Assembly: GCF_009746565.1 (NCBI RefSeq)
Contig: NZ_WRPN01000001.1
Span: 558,001 to 622,000, forward strand
DNA length: 64,000 nucleotides
Reading direction: 5' to 3'
Origin: Mariniflexile maritimum
GTDB taxonomy: Bacteria; Bacteroidota; Bacteroidia; Flavobacteriales; Flavobacteriaceae
A model generated the notes under the pieces. The model was not told the origin of the DNA. It ran no database searches and saw only the letters and a program-made list of their open reading frames with translations. The stretch's first letter is position 1, and each line of letters begins with the position of its first letter. Positions 28,684 to 38,552 of this stretch are shown piece after piece. The translations under genes and the position numbers were made by a program.

Positions 28684-30744
28684 TTAGCCATGAATACCTT
28701 CCAAATCTAACAAAAAGGCGTATTCCAAAGCGACTTCTTTTAGGCTTTCAAAACGTCCTGAAGCCCCGCCATGGCCCGCATCCATATCGGTAAAAAGCAG
28801 CAATCTATTGGTATCGGTTTTTAATTCCCTTAGTTTAGCTACCCATTTGGCGGGTTCCCAGTATTGCACCTGCGAATCGTGCAGACCTGTTGTAACCAGC
28901 ATGTGTGGGTAGTTTTTTGCTGCTACGTTGTCGTAGGGCGAATACGATTTCATGTACTCGTAAAAGGCTTTCTTATTGGGGTTTCCCCATTCATCATATT
29001 CACCAGTTGTAAGTGGAATGGTGTCATCCAACATGGTTGTAACCACATCAACAAAAGGTACTGCCGCCAAAACACCATGATACAGTTCGGGGTTCATATT
29101 GATGATGGCCCCCATAAGCATACCACCCGCAGAACCGCCATAAGCATAGAGATGGCTGGGTGTTGTGTATTTTTGCTGAATTAGGTGTTTTGAACAATCG
29201 ATAAAATCGTAAAAGGTATTTAATTTATGAAGCAATTTGCCCGTTTCGTACCAATCGCGCCCCAAATACTCGCCACCCCGAACATGAGCGATGGCGTAAA
29301 TAAACCCACGATCGAGCAAACTTAAACGTACTGTTGAAAATGAGGGGTCGATGGTGGAGCCATACGAGCCATACGCATATTGTAACAACGGACTTGAACC
29401 ATCCAATTTTGTTCCTTTTCTATAAACCAATGATATTGGCACCTTCACACCATCGCGAGCGGTTGCCCAAATACGCTGCGATTCATAATTTTCTTTATTA
29501 AATTTACCCCCCAAAACTTCTTGCTCCTTTTTTATGTCGCTTTGTTTTGTTTTGAAGTTATAATCGATTACCGCACTTGGCGATGTTAATGAATTATAGC
29601 TATATCGCAATACATCACTATCAAAATCTGGGTTAACGCTTATGTATGCTGTATAAGTTTCGCTTTTAAAAGGCAAATAATAATCTTCCCCGCCATCCCA
29701 ACTCATGATGCGTAGTTTGTTCAATCCGTTTTCGCGTTCATTAATCACTAAATAGTCCTTAAAAATCTCAATATCCTCCAATAAAACATGGTCTCTGTAA
29801 GGTATCACTTCTTTCCAGTAGCGCTTCTCGGTTTTATGCTCGTTTGTTTTTAATAGGTTGAAATTGGTAGCACCGTCGCCATTTGAAATGATATAAAAAC
29901 TATCACCATAATGCGCGATACTATATTCCAAATCGCGTTTACGTTTTTGGAAAAGTTTAAAATCCCCATCGGGTGTATCGGCATTTAAAATCCTGTATTC
30001 CGAGGAAACCGTACTTGAAGACCCAATAACGATGTATTTTTTCGATTTTGTTTTATATACAAACGTGTTGAAGGTGTCATCAGATTCGTGAAAAACCTCA
30101 ATATCTTCACTAAAATCGGTATGCAGTTTATGTTTAAAAATTTTGTGCGAACGCAACGTTCCTTCTTCTTTCATGCAATAAAAAAGGGTTTTATTATCAT
30201 TTGCCCACGTAGAACTGCTGGTTGTATTGAGAATTTTATCGGGATAAATTTCACCGGTTACCAAATTTTTAATTTGAATGGTGTATTGCCTTCTCCCTAA
30301 GGTATCAACGGAAAAGCTTGCCATGGTATTATCGGGACTGATGGACATGCTCCCTAAATTGAAGAACGCCAACCCTTTGGCCATTTGGTTGCAGTCGAAC
30401 AAAATCTCTTCAGGAGCTTCCAAACTATCCTTTTTACGGGCATAAATGGGGTAATCCTGCCCTGTTTCATATCGGGTTATGTACCAATAACCGTTCAATT
30501 TGTAAGGCACGGAGGCATCATCTTCCTTAATTCTGCCTTTCATTTCTTCAAATAATGCCTTTTGAAACGCCTCGGTATGTTGCATCATCTGTTTGGTATA
30601 GGCATTTTCGGCATTCAAATATTCAATAACTTCCGGGTTTTCCCTATCGTTTAACCAATAGTAATTATCAATACGAATATCTTTGTGTTTTACTAATTTT
30701 TTTGGCTTTTTTGCTGCCCGGGGTACTTGAAGAATGTTTTTCAA
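28684..30744 (-). CDS. ptrB: S9A-family oligopeptidase B
   Basis: A 686-residue prolyl-oligopeptidase-family serine peptidase: N-terminal beta-propeller (about residues 1-410) and C-terminal alpha/beta-hydrolase domain. The nucleophile Ser is in YGGSAGGMLMG, the Asp near GLHDSQVQYWEP and the His in DAGHGGASGR. Oligopeptidase B cuts short peptides after Arg/Lys in the cytoplasm; no signal peptide is seen. It starts at TTG 30744. Confidence 0.92.
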   Translation of the reverse strand: MKNILQVPRAAKKPKKLVKHKDIRIDNYYWLNDRENPEVIEYLNAENAYTKQMMQHTEAFQKALFEEMKGRIKEDDASVPYKLNGYWYITRYETGQDYPIYARKKDSLEAPEEILFDCNQMAKGLAFFNLGSMSISPDNTMASFSVDTLGRRQYTIQIKNLVTGEIYPDKILNTTSSSTWANDNKTLFYCMKEEGTLRSHKIFKHKLHTDFSEDIEVFHESDDTFNTFVYKTKSKKYIVIGSSSTVSSEYRILNADTPDGDFKLFQKRKRDLEYSIAHYGDSFYIISNGDGATNFNLLKTNEHKTEKRYWKEVIPYRDHVLLEDIEIFKDYLVINERENGLNKLRIMSWDGGEDYYLPFKSETYTAYISVNPDFDSDVLRYSYNSLTSPSAVIDYNFKTKQSDIKKEQEVLGGKFNKENYESQRIWATARDGVKVPISLVYRKGTKLDGSSPLLQYAYGSYGSTIDPSFSTVRLSLLDRGFIYAIAHVRGGEYLGRDWYETGKLLHKLNTFYDFIDCSKHLIQQKYTTPSHLYAYGGSAGGMLMGAIINMNPELYHGVLAAVPFVDVVTTMLDDTIPLTTGEYDEWGNPNKKAFYEYMKSYSPYDNVAAKNYPHMLVTTGLHDSQVQYWEPAKWVAKLRELKTDTNRLLLFTDMDAGHGGASGRFESLKEVALEYAFLLDLEGIHG

Positions 30745-30821
30745 CGGTATTTTATTCTAAAATTAATGGGCAAAAATATAAAAATTAAATAGCTTTGTGG
30801 CGATTTAAAATTTATAAAATT

Positions 30822-31145
30822 ATGTTTGGAGATATGATGGCCATGATGGGAAAACTGAAGGAAACCCAACGAAAAGTAGAAGAAACCAAAAAGCGCTTGG
30901 ATACGGTTTTAATTGACGAGAACAGTAGCGACCACAAACTGAAAGTAACGCTTACCGCCAATAGAACCATTAAGTCGGTTGCCATTGATGATAGTTTGCT
31001 TGAAGATAAAGAACAACTGGAAGATTACCTTGTTTTAACGCTAAACAAGGCCATTGAAAAAGCAACCTGTGTAAACGAAGCGGAACTTGCTGCCGTTGCC
31101 AAAGAAGGTATGCCGAATATTCCGGGGCTGGATTTATTTAAGTAA
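30822..31145 (+). CDS. YbaB/EbfC-family nucleoid-associated protein
   Basis: A 107-residue protein from ATG 30822 ([21 protein letters not shown], truncated here). It has a long N-terminal helix and the YbaB strands [19 protein letters not shown], then a C-terminal helix and PNIPGL. The family forms dimers that bind DNA as small tweezers; it is often near dnaX/recR elsewhere but stands alone here. A GTG at 30795 would add nine residues unlike the family and was rejected as the start. Confidence 0.88.
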   Translation: MFGDMMAMMGKLKETQRKVEETKKRLDTVLIDENSSDHKLKVTLTANRTIKSVAIDDSLLEDKEQLEDYLVLTLNKAIEKATCVNEAELAAVAKEGMPNIPGLDLFK

Positions 31146-31176
31146 ACTTCTTGGATTTTTTAGACTTCTTAGAGTT

Positions 31177-32199
31177 TTAGACGGCTAGATTTTTCAGGGT
31201 TTTTAGAAATTTTTCATGCATCGCATCGGTATAATCTAAATGCGTAACAATGCGTAACTTATTGGTGCCCATACCAATAATGTGAACGTTTTTATCTTTT
31301 AGCTTCTGTATAAACTCGGTTTCATTTACATCTTTATTCAGTTCAAAAATAACGATATTGGTTTCAATAGGTTCCACCGTTTTTATTATTGATAATTCAA
31401 TCAAAGCTTCGCCTATGTTTTTGGCCTTTTTATGGTCGTCAACCAATCTTTCCATATTATTGTCCAAGGCATAAAGTCCTGCTGCGGCTAAATATCCTGC
31501 TTGTCGCATATTGCCCCCAAACACCTTACGGATTCTAATGGCGTTTTTCATAATAGCTTCGTCACCAACTAAAACAGATCCCACAGGGCAACCCAACCCC
31601 TTGCTTAAACATACCGAAATGGTATCGAAAACATGACCATACTGCATGGTTGTTTCATTTTTTGCTACCAATGCGTTCCATAATCGGGCGCCATCCAAAT
31701 GAAATCCTAAGTCTTTTTCATCACAAACGGTTCTTATTTTTAAAATTTCATTAAAGTCCCAACAAGAACCACCTCCTCTATTGGCTGTGTTTTCAATTTC
31801 GACCAATCGCGACGGACTGTAATAATAAGCACCTGGATTGATTGCTTCCAGAACCTGTTTTGCAGTAAACATGCCTCTTTCACCATCAATCAATTTGCAA
31901 GACACGCCACTATTAAACGCAGCGCCACCAGATTCATAATTATAAATATGGGCATGTTTGTCGCATATAACCTGGTCGCCAGGGTTGGTATGCAATTTTA
32001 TGGCCGTTTGGTTGGCCATCGTCCCGCTTGGGAAAAACAAGGCACTTGGTTTGCCAAACATGCTTGCAATGCGAGCTTCCAATTGGTTTACGGTTTCGTC
32101 TTCTCTAAAAACATCATCGCCCACTTTGGCTTCCATCATGGCCTGCAACATCTCTTTCGATGGTTTGGTAACGGTATCACTTCTTAGGTCAATTATCAT
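31177..32199 (-). CDS. ltaE: Low-specificity L-threonine aldolase
   Basis: A 340-residue fold-type I PLP enzyme that cleaves L-threonine and L-allo-threonine into glycine and acetaldehyde. It begins with the family signature [12 protein letters not shown]. It contains [25 protein letters not shown] (PLP-binding Asp), and the lysine segment [16 protein letters not shown]. Length is normal. It starts at ATG 32199 and converges on the ybaB-like gene with a 31-base gap. Confidence 0.94.
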   Translation of the reverse strand: MIIDLRSDTVTKPSKEMLQAMMEAKVGDDVFREDETVNQLEARIASMFGKPSALFFPSGTMANQTAIKLHTNPGDQVICDKHAHIYNYESGGAAFNSGVSCKLIDGERGMFTAKQVLEAINPGAYYYSPSRLVEIENTANRGGGSCWDFNEILKIRTVCDEKDLGFHLDGARLWNALVAKNETTMQYGHVFDTISVCLSKGLGCPVGSVLVGDEAIMKNAIRIRKVFGGNMRQAGYLAAAGLYALDNNMERLVDDHKKAKNIGEALIELSIIKTVEPIETNIVIFELNKDVNETEFIQKLKDKNVHIIGMGTNKLRIVTHLDYTDAMHEKFLKTLKNLAV

Positions 32200-32241
32200 T
32201 GGTATAAAAATATAAGGTAAAACTATAAAATTAAATCAAGA

Positions 32242-32276
32242 TTTGTTTTCTGCTCCTGCTATAAATCCTATTTTTG
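32242..32276 (+). promoter_or_regulatory. Candidate promoter of prfB
   Basis: TTTG at 32242-32245 and TATTTTTG at 32269-32276 fit the flavobacterial -33 TTG / -7 TAnnTTTG pattern with a 23-base spacer, near the upper end of the usual range. The -7 box lies 19 bases before the prfB ATG. Confidence 0.5.
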
Positions 32277-32294
32277 TTCAAAAATAAATAGACT

Positions 32295-33405
32295 ATGATA
32301 ACTTCCGATCAGATTAAAAACCTTAACACCCGCCTAGACAAACTTAGGCACTATCTTTGACGTAGATAGAAAACTTATTGAAATACAAAACGAAGAAGAA
32401 AAAACGTTTGACCCTAATTTCTGGAACGATGCCAAAGCTGCCGAAGCCATTATGAAATCGCTTCGTGTTACCAAAAAATGGGTTGAAGATTACAATAGCG
32501 CCAAAACCCATACCGAAGATCTGGAAATTCTTTATGAGTTTTATAAAGAAGGGGAAGCTTCCGCTGAAGATGTTGAGGAACAGTACAATAGAGCCTTCAA
32601 CTTACTTGAAGATATTGAGTTTAAAAACATGCTTTCCGATGAAGGCGATGGTTTAAGTGCCGTATTGCAAATAACTGCGGGCGCTGGTGGCACCGAAAGT
32701 TGCGACTGGGCAAGTATGCTGATGCGTATGTACTTAATGTATGCCGAAAAAAGCGGATTTAAGGTAAAGGAACTCAACTTCCAGGAAGGCGATGTGGCCG
32801 GCATAAAAACCGTAACATTAGAGATTGAAGGCGATTTTGCCTTTGGTTGGCTAAAAGGCGAAAATGGTGTGCACCGTTTGGTGCGTATCTCACCTTTTGA
32901 TAGTAATGCCAAACGCCATACCAGTTTTGCCTCGGTATATGTGTACCCTTTGGTTGATGACACCATTGAAATTGAAATAAATCCTGCCGATATTGAAATT
33001 ACTACCGCACGTTCAAGCGGTGCAGGCGGACAAAACGTAAACAAGGTTGAAACCAAGGTACAGCTTACCCATAAACCAACCGGTATCCAAATTCAATGCT
33101 CGGAAACCCGCTCGCAACACGACAACCGTTCTCGGGCCTTACAAATGCTTAAATCGCAACTGTATGAAATTGAATTGCAAAAACAAATGGCACAGCGTGA
33201 AGATATTGAAGCCAGCAAAATGAAAATTGAATGGGGAAGCCAAATTAGAAACTATGTCATGCAGCCCTATAAACTGGTAAAAGATGTAAGAACAGGGCAC
33301 GAAACCAGTAACGTCGATGCGGTAATGGATGGTAATATTGGGCCGTTTTTAAAAGCCTATTTAATGATGATGGGGCAAAAACAGGAGGACACATCAGCGT
33401 TGTAG
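32295..33405 (+). CDS. prfB: Peptide chain release factor 2 (programmed +1 frameshift)
   Basis: RF2, about 369 residues, releases peptides at UGA and UAA. The first 21 codons from ATG 32295 end at CTT TGA (32355-32360). Translation continues in the +1 frame from GAC 32359 to the stop at 33405. The rest shows the SPF anticodon-like motif (VRISPFDS) and the catalytic GGQ loop ([13 protein letters not shown]). Frameshifting at the in-frame UGA is the conserved autoregulation of RF2 synthesis, so this is not a pseudogene. Confidence 0.95.
32343..32361 (+). promoter_or_regulatory. prfB +1 recoding site
   Basis: CTTAGGCACTATCTTTGAC keeps the slippery CTT, the in-frame TGA and the following C, as in E. 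coli. Only AGG remains of the upstream AGGGGG stimulator, at exactly the same distance from the shift site. Confidence 0.9.
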
Positions 33406-33508
33406 AAAATAGATTGTTGACGGTTATTGGGTTATTAAGTAAATAACATGTATTGAGAACAGGACTAAAAAACCTAATAACTTTTCACAAATACATTACT
33501 TTAAAAAG

Positions 33509-33537
33509 ACCTACAAGATTTTTGAAACCTTGCAGGT
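33509..33537. repeat. Imperfect inverted repeat
   Basis: ACCTACAAG (33509-33517) and CTTGCAGGT (33529-33537) pair except for one central position around an 11-base AT-rich spacer. Palindromes of the ACCT-CAAGG type recur in flavobacterial intergenic DNA. There is no clear T-run. Confidence 0.5.
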
Positions 33538-33562
33538 TGAAATTATACTTTTTAGAAGGCTT

Positions 33563-34183
33563 ATGAACCAAATAGATACCATAATTTTCGATCTTGGCGG
33601 CGTTTTAATAGACTGGAATCCCGAATATGTGTTTTTAGAAGCGTTTAAAGGCGATCGAAAAAAAATGCAATGGTTTTTTGAAACTATTTGCACGAGCGAT
33701 TGGAACGAAAATCAAGATGCCGGTTACCCTTTAGCACAAGCAACCCAAGATTTGGTAGATACCTTTCCAGAGCATGAACAGTACATTAGGCTGTACTATG
33801 GAAACTGGGAAAAAATGCTTGGTGGTGCCATTGTTGGTACCGTAAACATCCTTGAAGCCCTTATTGCATCAAAAAAATTTAAAGTAGTCGCTTTAACCAA
33901 TTGGAGCCATGAAACTTTCCCAATCGCACAAAAGCGTTTCGATTTTTTAAAATGGTTTGATGGTATTGTGGTTTCGGGGGAAGAAAAAACCAGAAAACCG
34001 TTTAAGGAAATTTATGAAATTTTGCTAAACCGCTTTGATATTGTTCCAGAAAGAGCCCTCTTTATTGACGACAATATAAAAAACATTGAAGCTGCCCATG
34101 CCCTAGCAATTCATGGCATTCACTTTAAAAATGCCAACGAACTCATCCAACAATTAAAAACCTTCAACATTTATATACCATGA
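33563..34183 (+). CDS. HAD-superfamily phosphatase (subfamily IA)
   Basis: A 206-residue protein from ATG 33563 (MNQIDTIIFDLGGVLIDWNP). Motif I is DLGGV, with nucleophile Asp10, as in YihX-like sugar phosphatases and epoxide-hydrolase N domains. Motif II is ALTNWS, the motif III lysine is in EEKTRKPFKEIYE, and motif IV is FIDDNIKNI. It probably removes phosphate from a small sugar phosphate; the substrate is not evident. Its stop overlaps the ArsC-like start by four bases (ATGA), so the two genes are coupled. Confidence 0.88.
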   Translation: MNQIDTIIFDLGGVLIDWNPEYVFLEAFKGDRKKMQWFFETICTSDWNENQDAGYPLAQATQDLVDTFPEHEQYIRLYYGNWEKMLGGAIVGTVNILEALIASKKFKVVALTNWSHETFPIAQKRFDFLKWFDGIVVSGEEKTRKPFKEIYEILLNRFDIVPERALFIDDNIKNIEAAHALAIHGIHFKNANELIQQLKTFNIYIP

Positions 34184-34521
34184 TTAAAATATACCATAAC
34201 AATAGGTGCAGTAAATCGCGTTGCGCCTTAGAACTTTTGGAACAATCGGCAAAACCTTTTGAAGTTGTAAATTATCTTGAAAATACCGTTACAGCAGAAG
34301 AATTAAAACACATCATCAAGCTTTTAGGCATAAAGCCCATCGATTTGGTTAGAACCAACGAAACCATCTGGAAAACCCACTTTAAGGATAAAAACTTAAC
34401 CGATGAACAAATTATCGATGCGATGGTTACAAACCCCAAGTTGATAGAACGCCCCATTGTAATTAATGGTAACAAAGCCGTAATTGGACGCCCTACCGAA
34501 AAAATAAGGGACATTATTTAA
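34180..34521 (+). CDS. ArsC/Spx-family protein (glutaredoxin-type arsenate reductase-like)
   Basis: A 113-residue thioredoxin-fold protein of the ArsC/Spx/YffB family. The active Cys is in NNRCSKSRCALELL (Cys10 with a second Cys at 15), and the Arg-containing ERPIVINGNKAVIGRPTE segment is typical of arsenate reductase. No other arsenic gene is adjacent; the HAD phosphatase overlaps it upstream. It could be a general thiol reductase rather than a dedicated arsenate reductase. Confidence 0.82.
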   Translation: MIKIYHNNRCSKSRCALELLEQSAKPFEVVNYLENTVTAEELKHIIKLLGIKPIDLVRTNETIWKTHFKDKNLTDEQIIDAMVTNPKLIERPIVINGNKAVIGRPTEKIRDII

Positions 34522-34587
34522 CTACACCCATGAGGATTTTAATAGGTTAATTAACTTTTAATTAACAAAACACTATTAAACCATAGC

Positions 34588-34595
34588 TATTTTTG
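34588..34595 (+). promoter_or_regulatory. Candidate -7 element for the TonB receptor gene
   Basis: TATTTTTG fits TAnnTTTG, 27 bases before the ATG at 34623. No TTG at a proper -33 spacing is seen. A perfect palindrome GTTAATTAAC (34546-34555) lies upstream and could be an operator. Confidence 0.35.
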
Positions 34596-34622
34596 CACGT
34601 CTAACTTTGAAAAACATTCCTC

Positions 34623-37061
34623 ATGACAAAATTTTTCGGTTTTTTTCTTTTAGTATCCTTTTTAGCTTTTCCAGGAAACGTTTTTTCAAACAACACGTCT
34701 TTTCCATTAGATAAAACCATTATTGTAACCGGACAGGTTATAGACAAGGACACCAATACACCGCTAGAATACGCAACCATCGCATTTTTCAGCAAAAAAG
34801 AAAACAAAATAGTTGATGGCGGCATTACCGATGCCAAAGGCCAATTTAGCATTAAAATACCCAATGGCGTTTACGATATTTCCATAGAATATATTTCCTA
34901 TAAAAAAATAACACTTTCCAACAAAAAACTAGAGGCCGATACCAATTTGGGCACTATTTTTTTACAGATTGATTATGCCTCGTTGGAAGAAGTTGAAATT
35001 ATTGCAGAACGAACCACCGTTGAAATTAAACTGGACAAAAAAATATACAATGTGGGCAAGGACCTAACCGTAAGTGGCGGTACCGTAAGCGATGTACTGG
35101 ACAACATCCCTTCGGTTTCGGTTGATGTAGAAGGCAATGTGGCCCTTAGGGGGAACGACAATGTAAAAATCCTTATCAACGGAAAACCATCTGGGTTGGT
35201 TGGTTTAAATTCTACCGATGCCCTGCGCCAACTTCCCGCCGATGCCATTGAAAAAGTAGAGGTTATCACTTCACCATCAGCACGTTACGAATCTGAAGGG
35301 ACCGCAGGTATTTTAAATATCATTTTACGCCGAAGCAAGTTACAGGGCTTTAACGGTGCCATTAGTACCAATGTTGGTTACCCCAATGCCGCAGGTGTTT
35401 CAGGAAATATTAATTACAGAACCGGCGACGTTAATTTTTTCAACACAACAGGCTATAATTACCGGGAATCGGTTGGCCATTCCTATACAGAAACCAGATA
35501 TAAAACAACAGGGAATTTTGTTGATGAAAGGGGCAATTGGGATAACACAAACAAAGGATTGACCTCAAACCTTGGTTTGGAATGGTATATAACCGATTCG
35601 GCCTCATTAACAACCTCCTTGCTTTACAGGGACTCCGATAATGAAAGCGATTCAAAAAACCGAACATTGCAATATGACGAAAACCTGAATTTTGTGGGTG
35701 AGAGCAATCGATTGGAACCTGAATTCGGAAAAAACAAAACCATTCAGTACGCTGCAAATTTCACTAAAAATTTCAAAACCAGTGGCCATAAGTTTACAGC
35801 CGATTTTCAGTATGAAAACAGTGATGAGGACGAAACATCGCAAATAACCAATGATGGCCTAAAAAGCGAAAATATTGCAACCTTAAACAACCAAAAAGAG
35901 ATACTCTTGCAAACAGATTATGTGCTTCCACTTGGCGAAAACAGTCAGTTTGAACTTGGTTACCGCGGTAACTTCAATACCCGATCAACAGATTATACGG
36001 TGGAACTTTTTAATACAACAAGCAATAATTTTGAGATAGACACTAACTTATCGAACCTATTTAATTTTAAAGTATATATCAATGCATTATACACACAATT
36101 TGGTAGCAAAATCGATAAATTCTCCTATTTGTTTGGGTTGAGAATGGAAAACACCCAAACCACCATAGACCAACCAACCTCGGGCGATTTTAAAAAGAAA
36201 AACATCACAGGCTTGTTTCCCACTATTAATTTAAGTTATGAGTTAAATGAAAATGAAAGCATCACTTTAGGATACAGTAGAAGGCTAGAAAGACCACGCG
36301 GATTTTACCTAAACCCATTTCCTTCCAGAACCAGTCTTACCAATATTTTTCAAGGAAATCCAGATTTAGACCCCAGTTATTCTGGTTTATACGACTTAGG
36401 CTATATAAACAAGTTCAGCAAGGTTACCCTTAGTACATCGCTATTTTACCAACATGAAAAGGACGATAGCAACTGGGTAAGTTTTGAAACCGGCGATACC
36501 GTTTTGGTAAACAACCAAGAAATACCCGTAATACAAAGAACGCCCGTAAATTTGGCAACCGAGGACCGCTTTGGATTTGAATTTAATTTGAATTACACCC
36601 CTACCAAAAAATGGCGTATCAATACCGACCTGAATATGTTTAAAAACACTACAAGGGGCGATTATAACGGTGTTAATTATGATGCCGACAACTTTAGCTG
36701 GAACGCTCGTTTAAGCAACAAATACACCCTTCCGGGGAAAATAGATTGGCAAACCAATATAGACTATCGAGGTCCAAGTGAAGATGCCCAAAACAAAAGA
36801 GATGCCATTGCTTCTGTAAATTTGGCGTTTAGCAAAGACTTTTTTGATGAAAAAGCCTCAATAGCCTTCAATATCAACGACTTATTTGATAGCAGAAGGT
36901 ATAAAGGCGAAGTAAATACCCCTACCTTTTTCACCAAAAGAGACATGCAATTTAGAGGTGGACAAACCTTCAACCTATCGTTCACATATAGGTTTAACCA
37001 GAAAAAGAAACCAGAGCGCCCAAACAATGGCGGCGGACAAAATTTTGATATTGAAGGATAA
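34623..37061 (+). CDS. TonB-dependent outer-membrane receptor
   Basis: An 812-residue outer-membrane protein with a signal peptide (about 1-23, cleaved after VFSN) and a CarboxypepD_reg-like beta-sandwich (about 38-125; GQVIDKDTNTPLEYATIAF). A plug domain follows (about 145-225; VSGGTVSDVLDNIPSVSVD, RGNDNVKILINGKPSG), then a 22-strand-type OMP_b-brl_3 barrel. It ends in a Gly/Asn/Pro-rich tail (PERPNNGGGQNFDIEG). No SusD partner is adjacent, so it is not a classic polysaccharide locus. The ligand could be a metal chelate, peptide or other small molecule. Confidence 0.92.
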   Translation: MTKFFGFFLLVSFLAFPGNVFSNNTSFPLDKTIIVTGQVIDKDTNTPLEYATIAFFSKKENKIVDGGITDAKGQFSIKIPNGVYDISIEYISYKKITLSNKKLEADTNLGTIFLQIDYASLEEVEIIAERTTVEIKLDKKIYNVGKDLTVSGGTVSDVLDNIPSVSVDVEGNVALRGNDNVKILINGKPSGLVGLNSTDALRQLPADAIEKVEVITSPSARYESEGTAGILNIILRRSKLQGFNGAISTNVGYPNAAGVSGNINYRTGDVNFFNTTGYNYRESVGHSYTETRYKTTGNFVDERGNWDNTNKGLTSNLGLEWYITDSASLTTSLLYRDSDNESDSKNRTLQYDENLNFVGESNRLEPEFGKNKTIQYAANFTKNFKTSGHKFTADFQYENSDEDETSQITNDGLKSENIATLNNQKEILLQTDYVLPLGENSQFELGYRGNFNTRSTDYTVELFNTTSNNFEIDTNLSNLFNFKVYINALYTQFGSKIDKFSYLFGLRMENTQTTIDQPTSGDFKKKNITGLFPTINLSYELNENESITLGYSRRLERPRGFYLNPFPSRTSLTNIFQGNPDLDPSYSGLYDLGYINKFSKVTLSTSLFYQHEKDDSNWVSFETGDTVLVNNQEIPVIQRTPVNLATEDRFGFEFNLNYTPTKKWRINTDLNMFKNTTRGDYNGVNYDADNFSWNARLSNKYTLPGKIDWQTNIDYRGPSEDAQNKRDAIASVNLAFSKDFFDEKASIAFNINDLFDSRRYKGEVNTPTFFTKRDMQFRGGQTFNLSFTYRFNQKKKPERPNNGGGQNFDIEG

Positions 37062-37135
37062 AACGATTTTATAAAAATGTAAGTTTAAAGAAGTAAAGCA
37101 AGTAAAGAAGGGTTTAAACACCCTAGAAAACGTAA

Positions 37136-38548
37136 TTACTTCCCGATGCAAAAATTTGCAAAAATATTCCCAAGTAGTTCATCGTTAGATACTTGCCCTG
37201 TTATTTCACCAAAATAAAACAGGGCCTGCCTAATGTCAATAGCCAATAAATCGCCCGAAAGCCCAGTATCCAGTCCGTGTTTCACTTTATCAATTTCTTC
37301 CAAGGCCTTTAATAAGGCATCGTAATGGCGTGTGTTTGTTATTATGGTGTCGTTGTTTCTTAACGCGCCCGTGTTTACAAAATGGAGCAACGCATCTTTA
37401 AACTCGGTTACACCTTGTCCTGTTTTGGCTGAAATAAATTGAATATTTTCTATGTTAGAATTCCGATTTTCGAAGGTTGATTTAAGTTGTTCAATCTGTT
37501 CTTCAGATAATAAATCCATTTTATTAAAAACAACGATAAGATTTTTAAGCGGGTATTTATTTTTTATTTTTTCAATTTCAATGAGCGTACCGTGGGCAAT
37601 TCTCCCTTCTGGGGTTAGTGGGCTTATATATACAACCACTTGCGCTTGCTCAATTTTTTCAAAGGTTTTTTTTATACCTATGCTTTCAACCACATCTTGG
37701 GTTTCCCGAATGCCTGCGGTATCTATAAACCGAAAACCAATACCGCCAATGGAAATCTCATCTTCAATGGTATCGCGCGTGGTGCCGGCAATTTCAGAAA
37801 CTATGGCGCGTTCTTCATTTAAAAGTGCGTTTAGAAGTGTTGATTTCCCCACGTTAGGTTCGCCCACAATAGCTACGGGAATACCGTTTTTAATAACGTT
37901 ACCCACGGCAAACGAATCGATTAAACGTTTTAAAACCAATGCAATGCGCTCAATTAAGGCTTTAAACTGGGTACGGTCGGCAAATTCTACATCTTCCTCG
38001 GCAAAATCGAGTTCTAGCTCAATTAAGGAAGCAAAATTTAATAATTCCTCACGAAGTTTGGCTATCTCCGATGAAAAACCACCTCGCATTTGTTGCATGG
38101 CTATTTGGTGCGCCGCTTCATTGTCGGATGCAATTAAATCGGCTACTGCTTCGGCCTGACTTAAATCGAGCTTCCCATTTAAAAAAGCCCGTAAGGTGAA
38201 TTCGCCCGCAGTGGCCATTCGGCAGCCTTTCCTTAAAAATAACTGGATAATTTGCTGCTGAATGTACGGAGAACCATGGCAGGATACCTCAACCACATCC
38301 TCGCCCGTATAGGAATGGGGGTTTTTAAATAGCGAAACCAACACCTCATCAATGGTTTTAGCCCCATCCATTAAATAACCTAGATGGATGGTATGCGTTT
38401 TTTGAACGCTAAGCGTCTTTTTACTTTTTACCGATTTAAAACACGCATCGGCAATGGTAATAGCCTCGTTACCAGATAAACGGATAACGGCAATGGCACC
38501 AGCTCCTGAGGGTGTTGCTAAAGCGACAATGGTATCTTGATGGTTCAT
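37136..38548 (-). CDS. mnmE: tRNA modification GTPase MnmE
   Basis: A 470-residue GTPase that, with MnmG, installs the cmnm5 group on wobble U34. It shows an N-terminal folate-binding domain (about 1-120; ATPSGAGAIAVIRLSG), helical domain, inserted G domain with P-loop GEPNVGKST, the DTAG switch (FIDTAGIR) and NKMD. The C-terminal CIGK cysteine motif ends the protein. Length is normal. It starts at ATG 38548, five bases after the CvfB-like gene on the same strand. MnmG is not in this window. Confidence 0.97.
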   Translation of the reverse strand: MNHQDTIVALATPSGAGAIAVIRLSGNEAITIADACFKSVKSKKTLSVQKTHTIHLGYLMDGAKTIDEVLVSLFKNPHSYTGEDVVEVSCHGSPYIQQQIIQLFLRKGCRMATAGEFTLRAFLNGKLDLSQAEAVADLIASDNEAAHQIAMQQMRGGFSSEIAKLREELLNFASLIELELDFAEEDVEFADRTQFKALIERIALVLKRLIDSFAVGNVIKNGIPVAIVGEPNVGKSTLLNALLNEERAIVSEIAGTTRDTIEDEISIGGIGFRFIDTAGIRETQDVVESIGIKKTFEKIEQAQVVVYISPLTPEGRIAHGTLIEIEKIKNKYPLKNLIVVFNKMDLLSEEQIEQLKSTFENRNSNIENIQFISAKTGQGVTEFKDALLHFVNTGALRNNDTIITNTRHYDALLKALEEIDKVKHGLDTGLSGDLLAIDIRQALFYFGEITGQVSNDELLGNIFANFCIGK

Positions 38549-38552
38549 GGGA

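Noticed and set aside
30795-30821. An upstream GTG start for the YbaB-like gene
   Set aside because: The extra nine residues do not fit the family, which begins at the ATG 30822 (MFGDMM).
32295-32360. prfB read as a broken gene because of the in-frame TGA
   Set aside because: The CTT TGA C context is the conserved programmed +1 frameshift of RF2.
37452-38159. A long antisense frame (235 codons) inside mnmE
   Set aside because: Composition is serine-rich because of codon complementarity; no recognisable domain.
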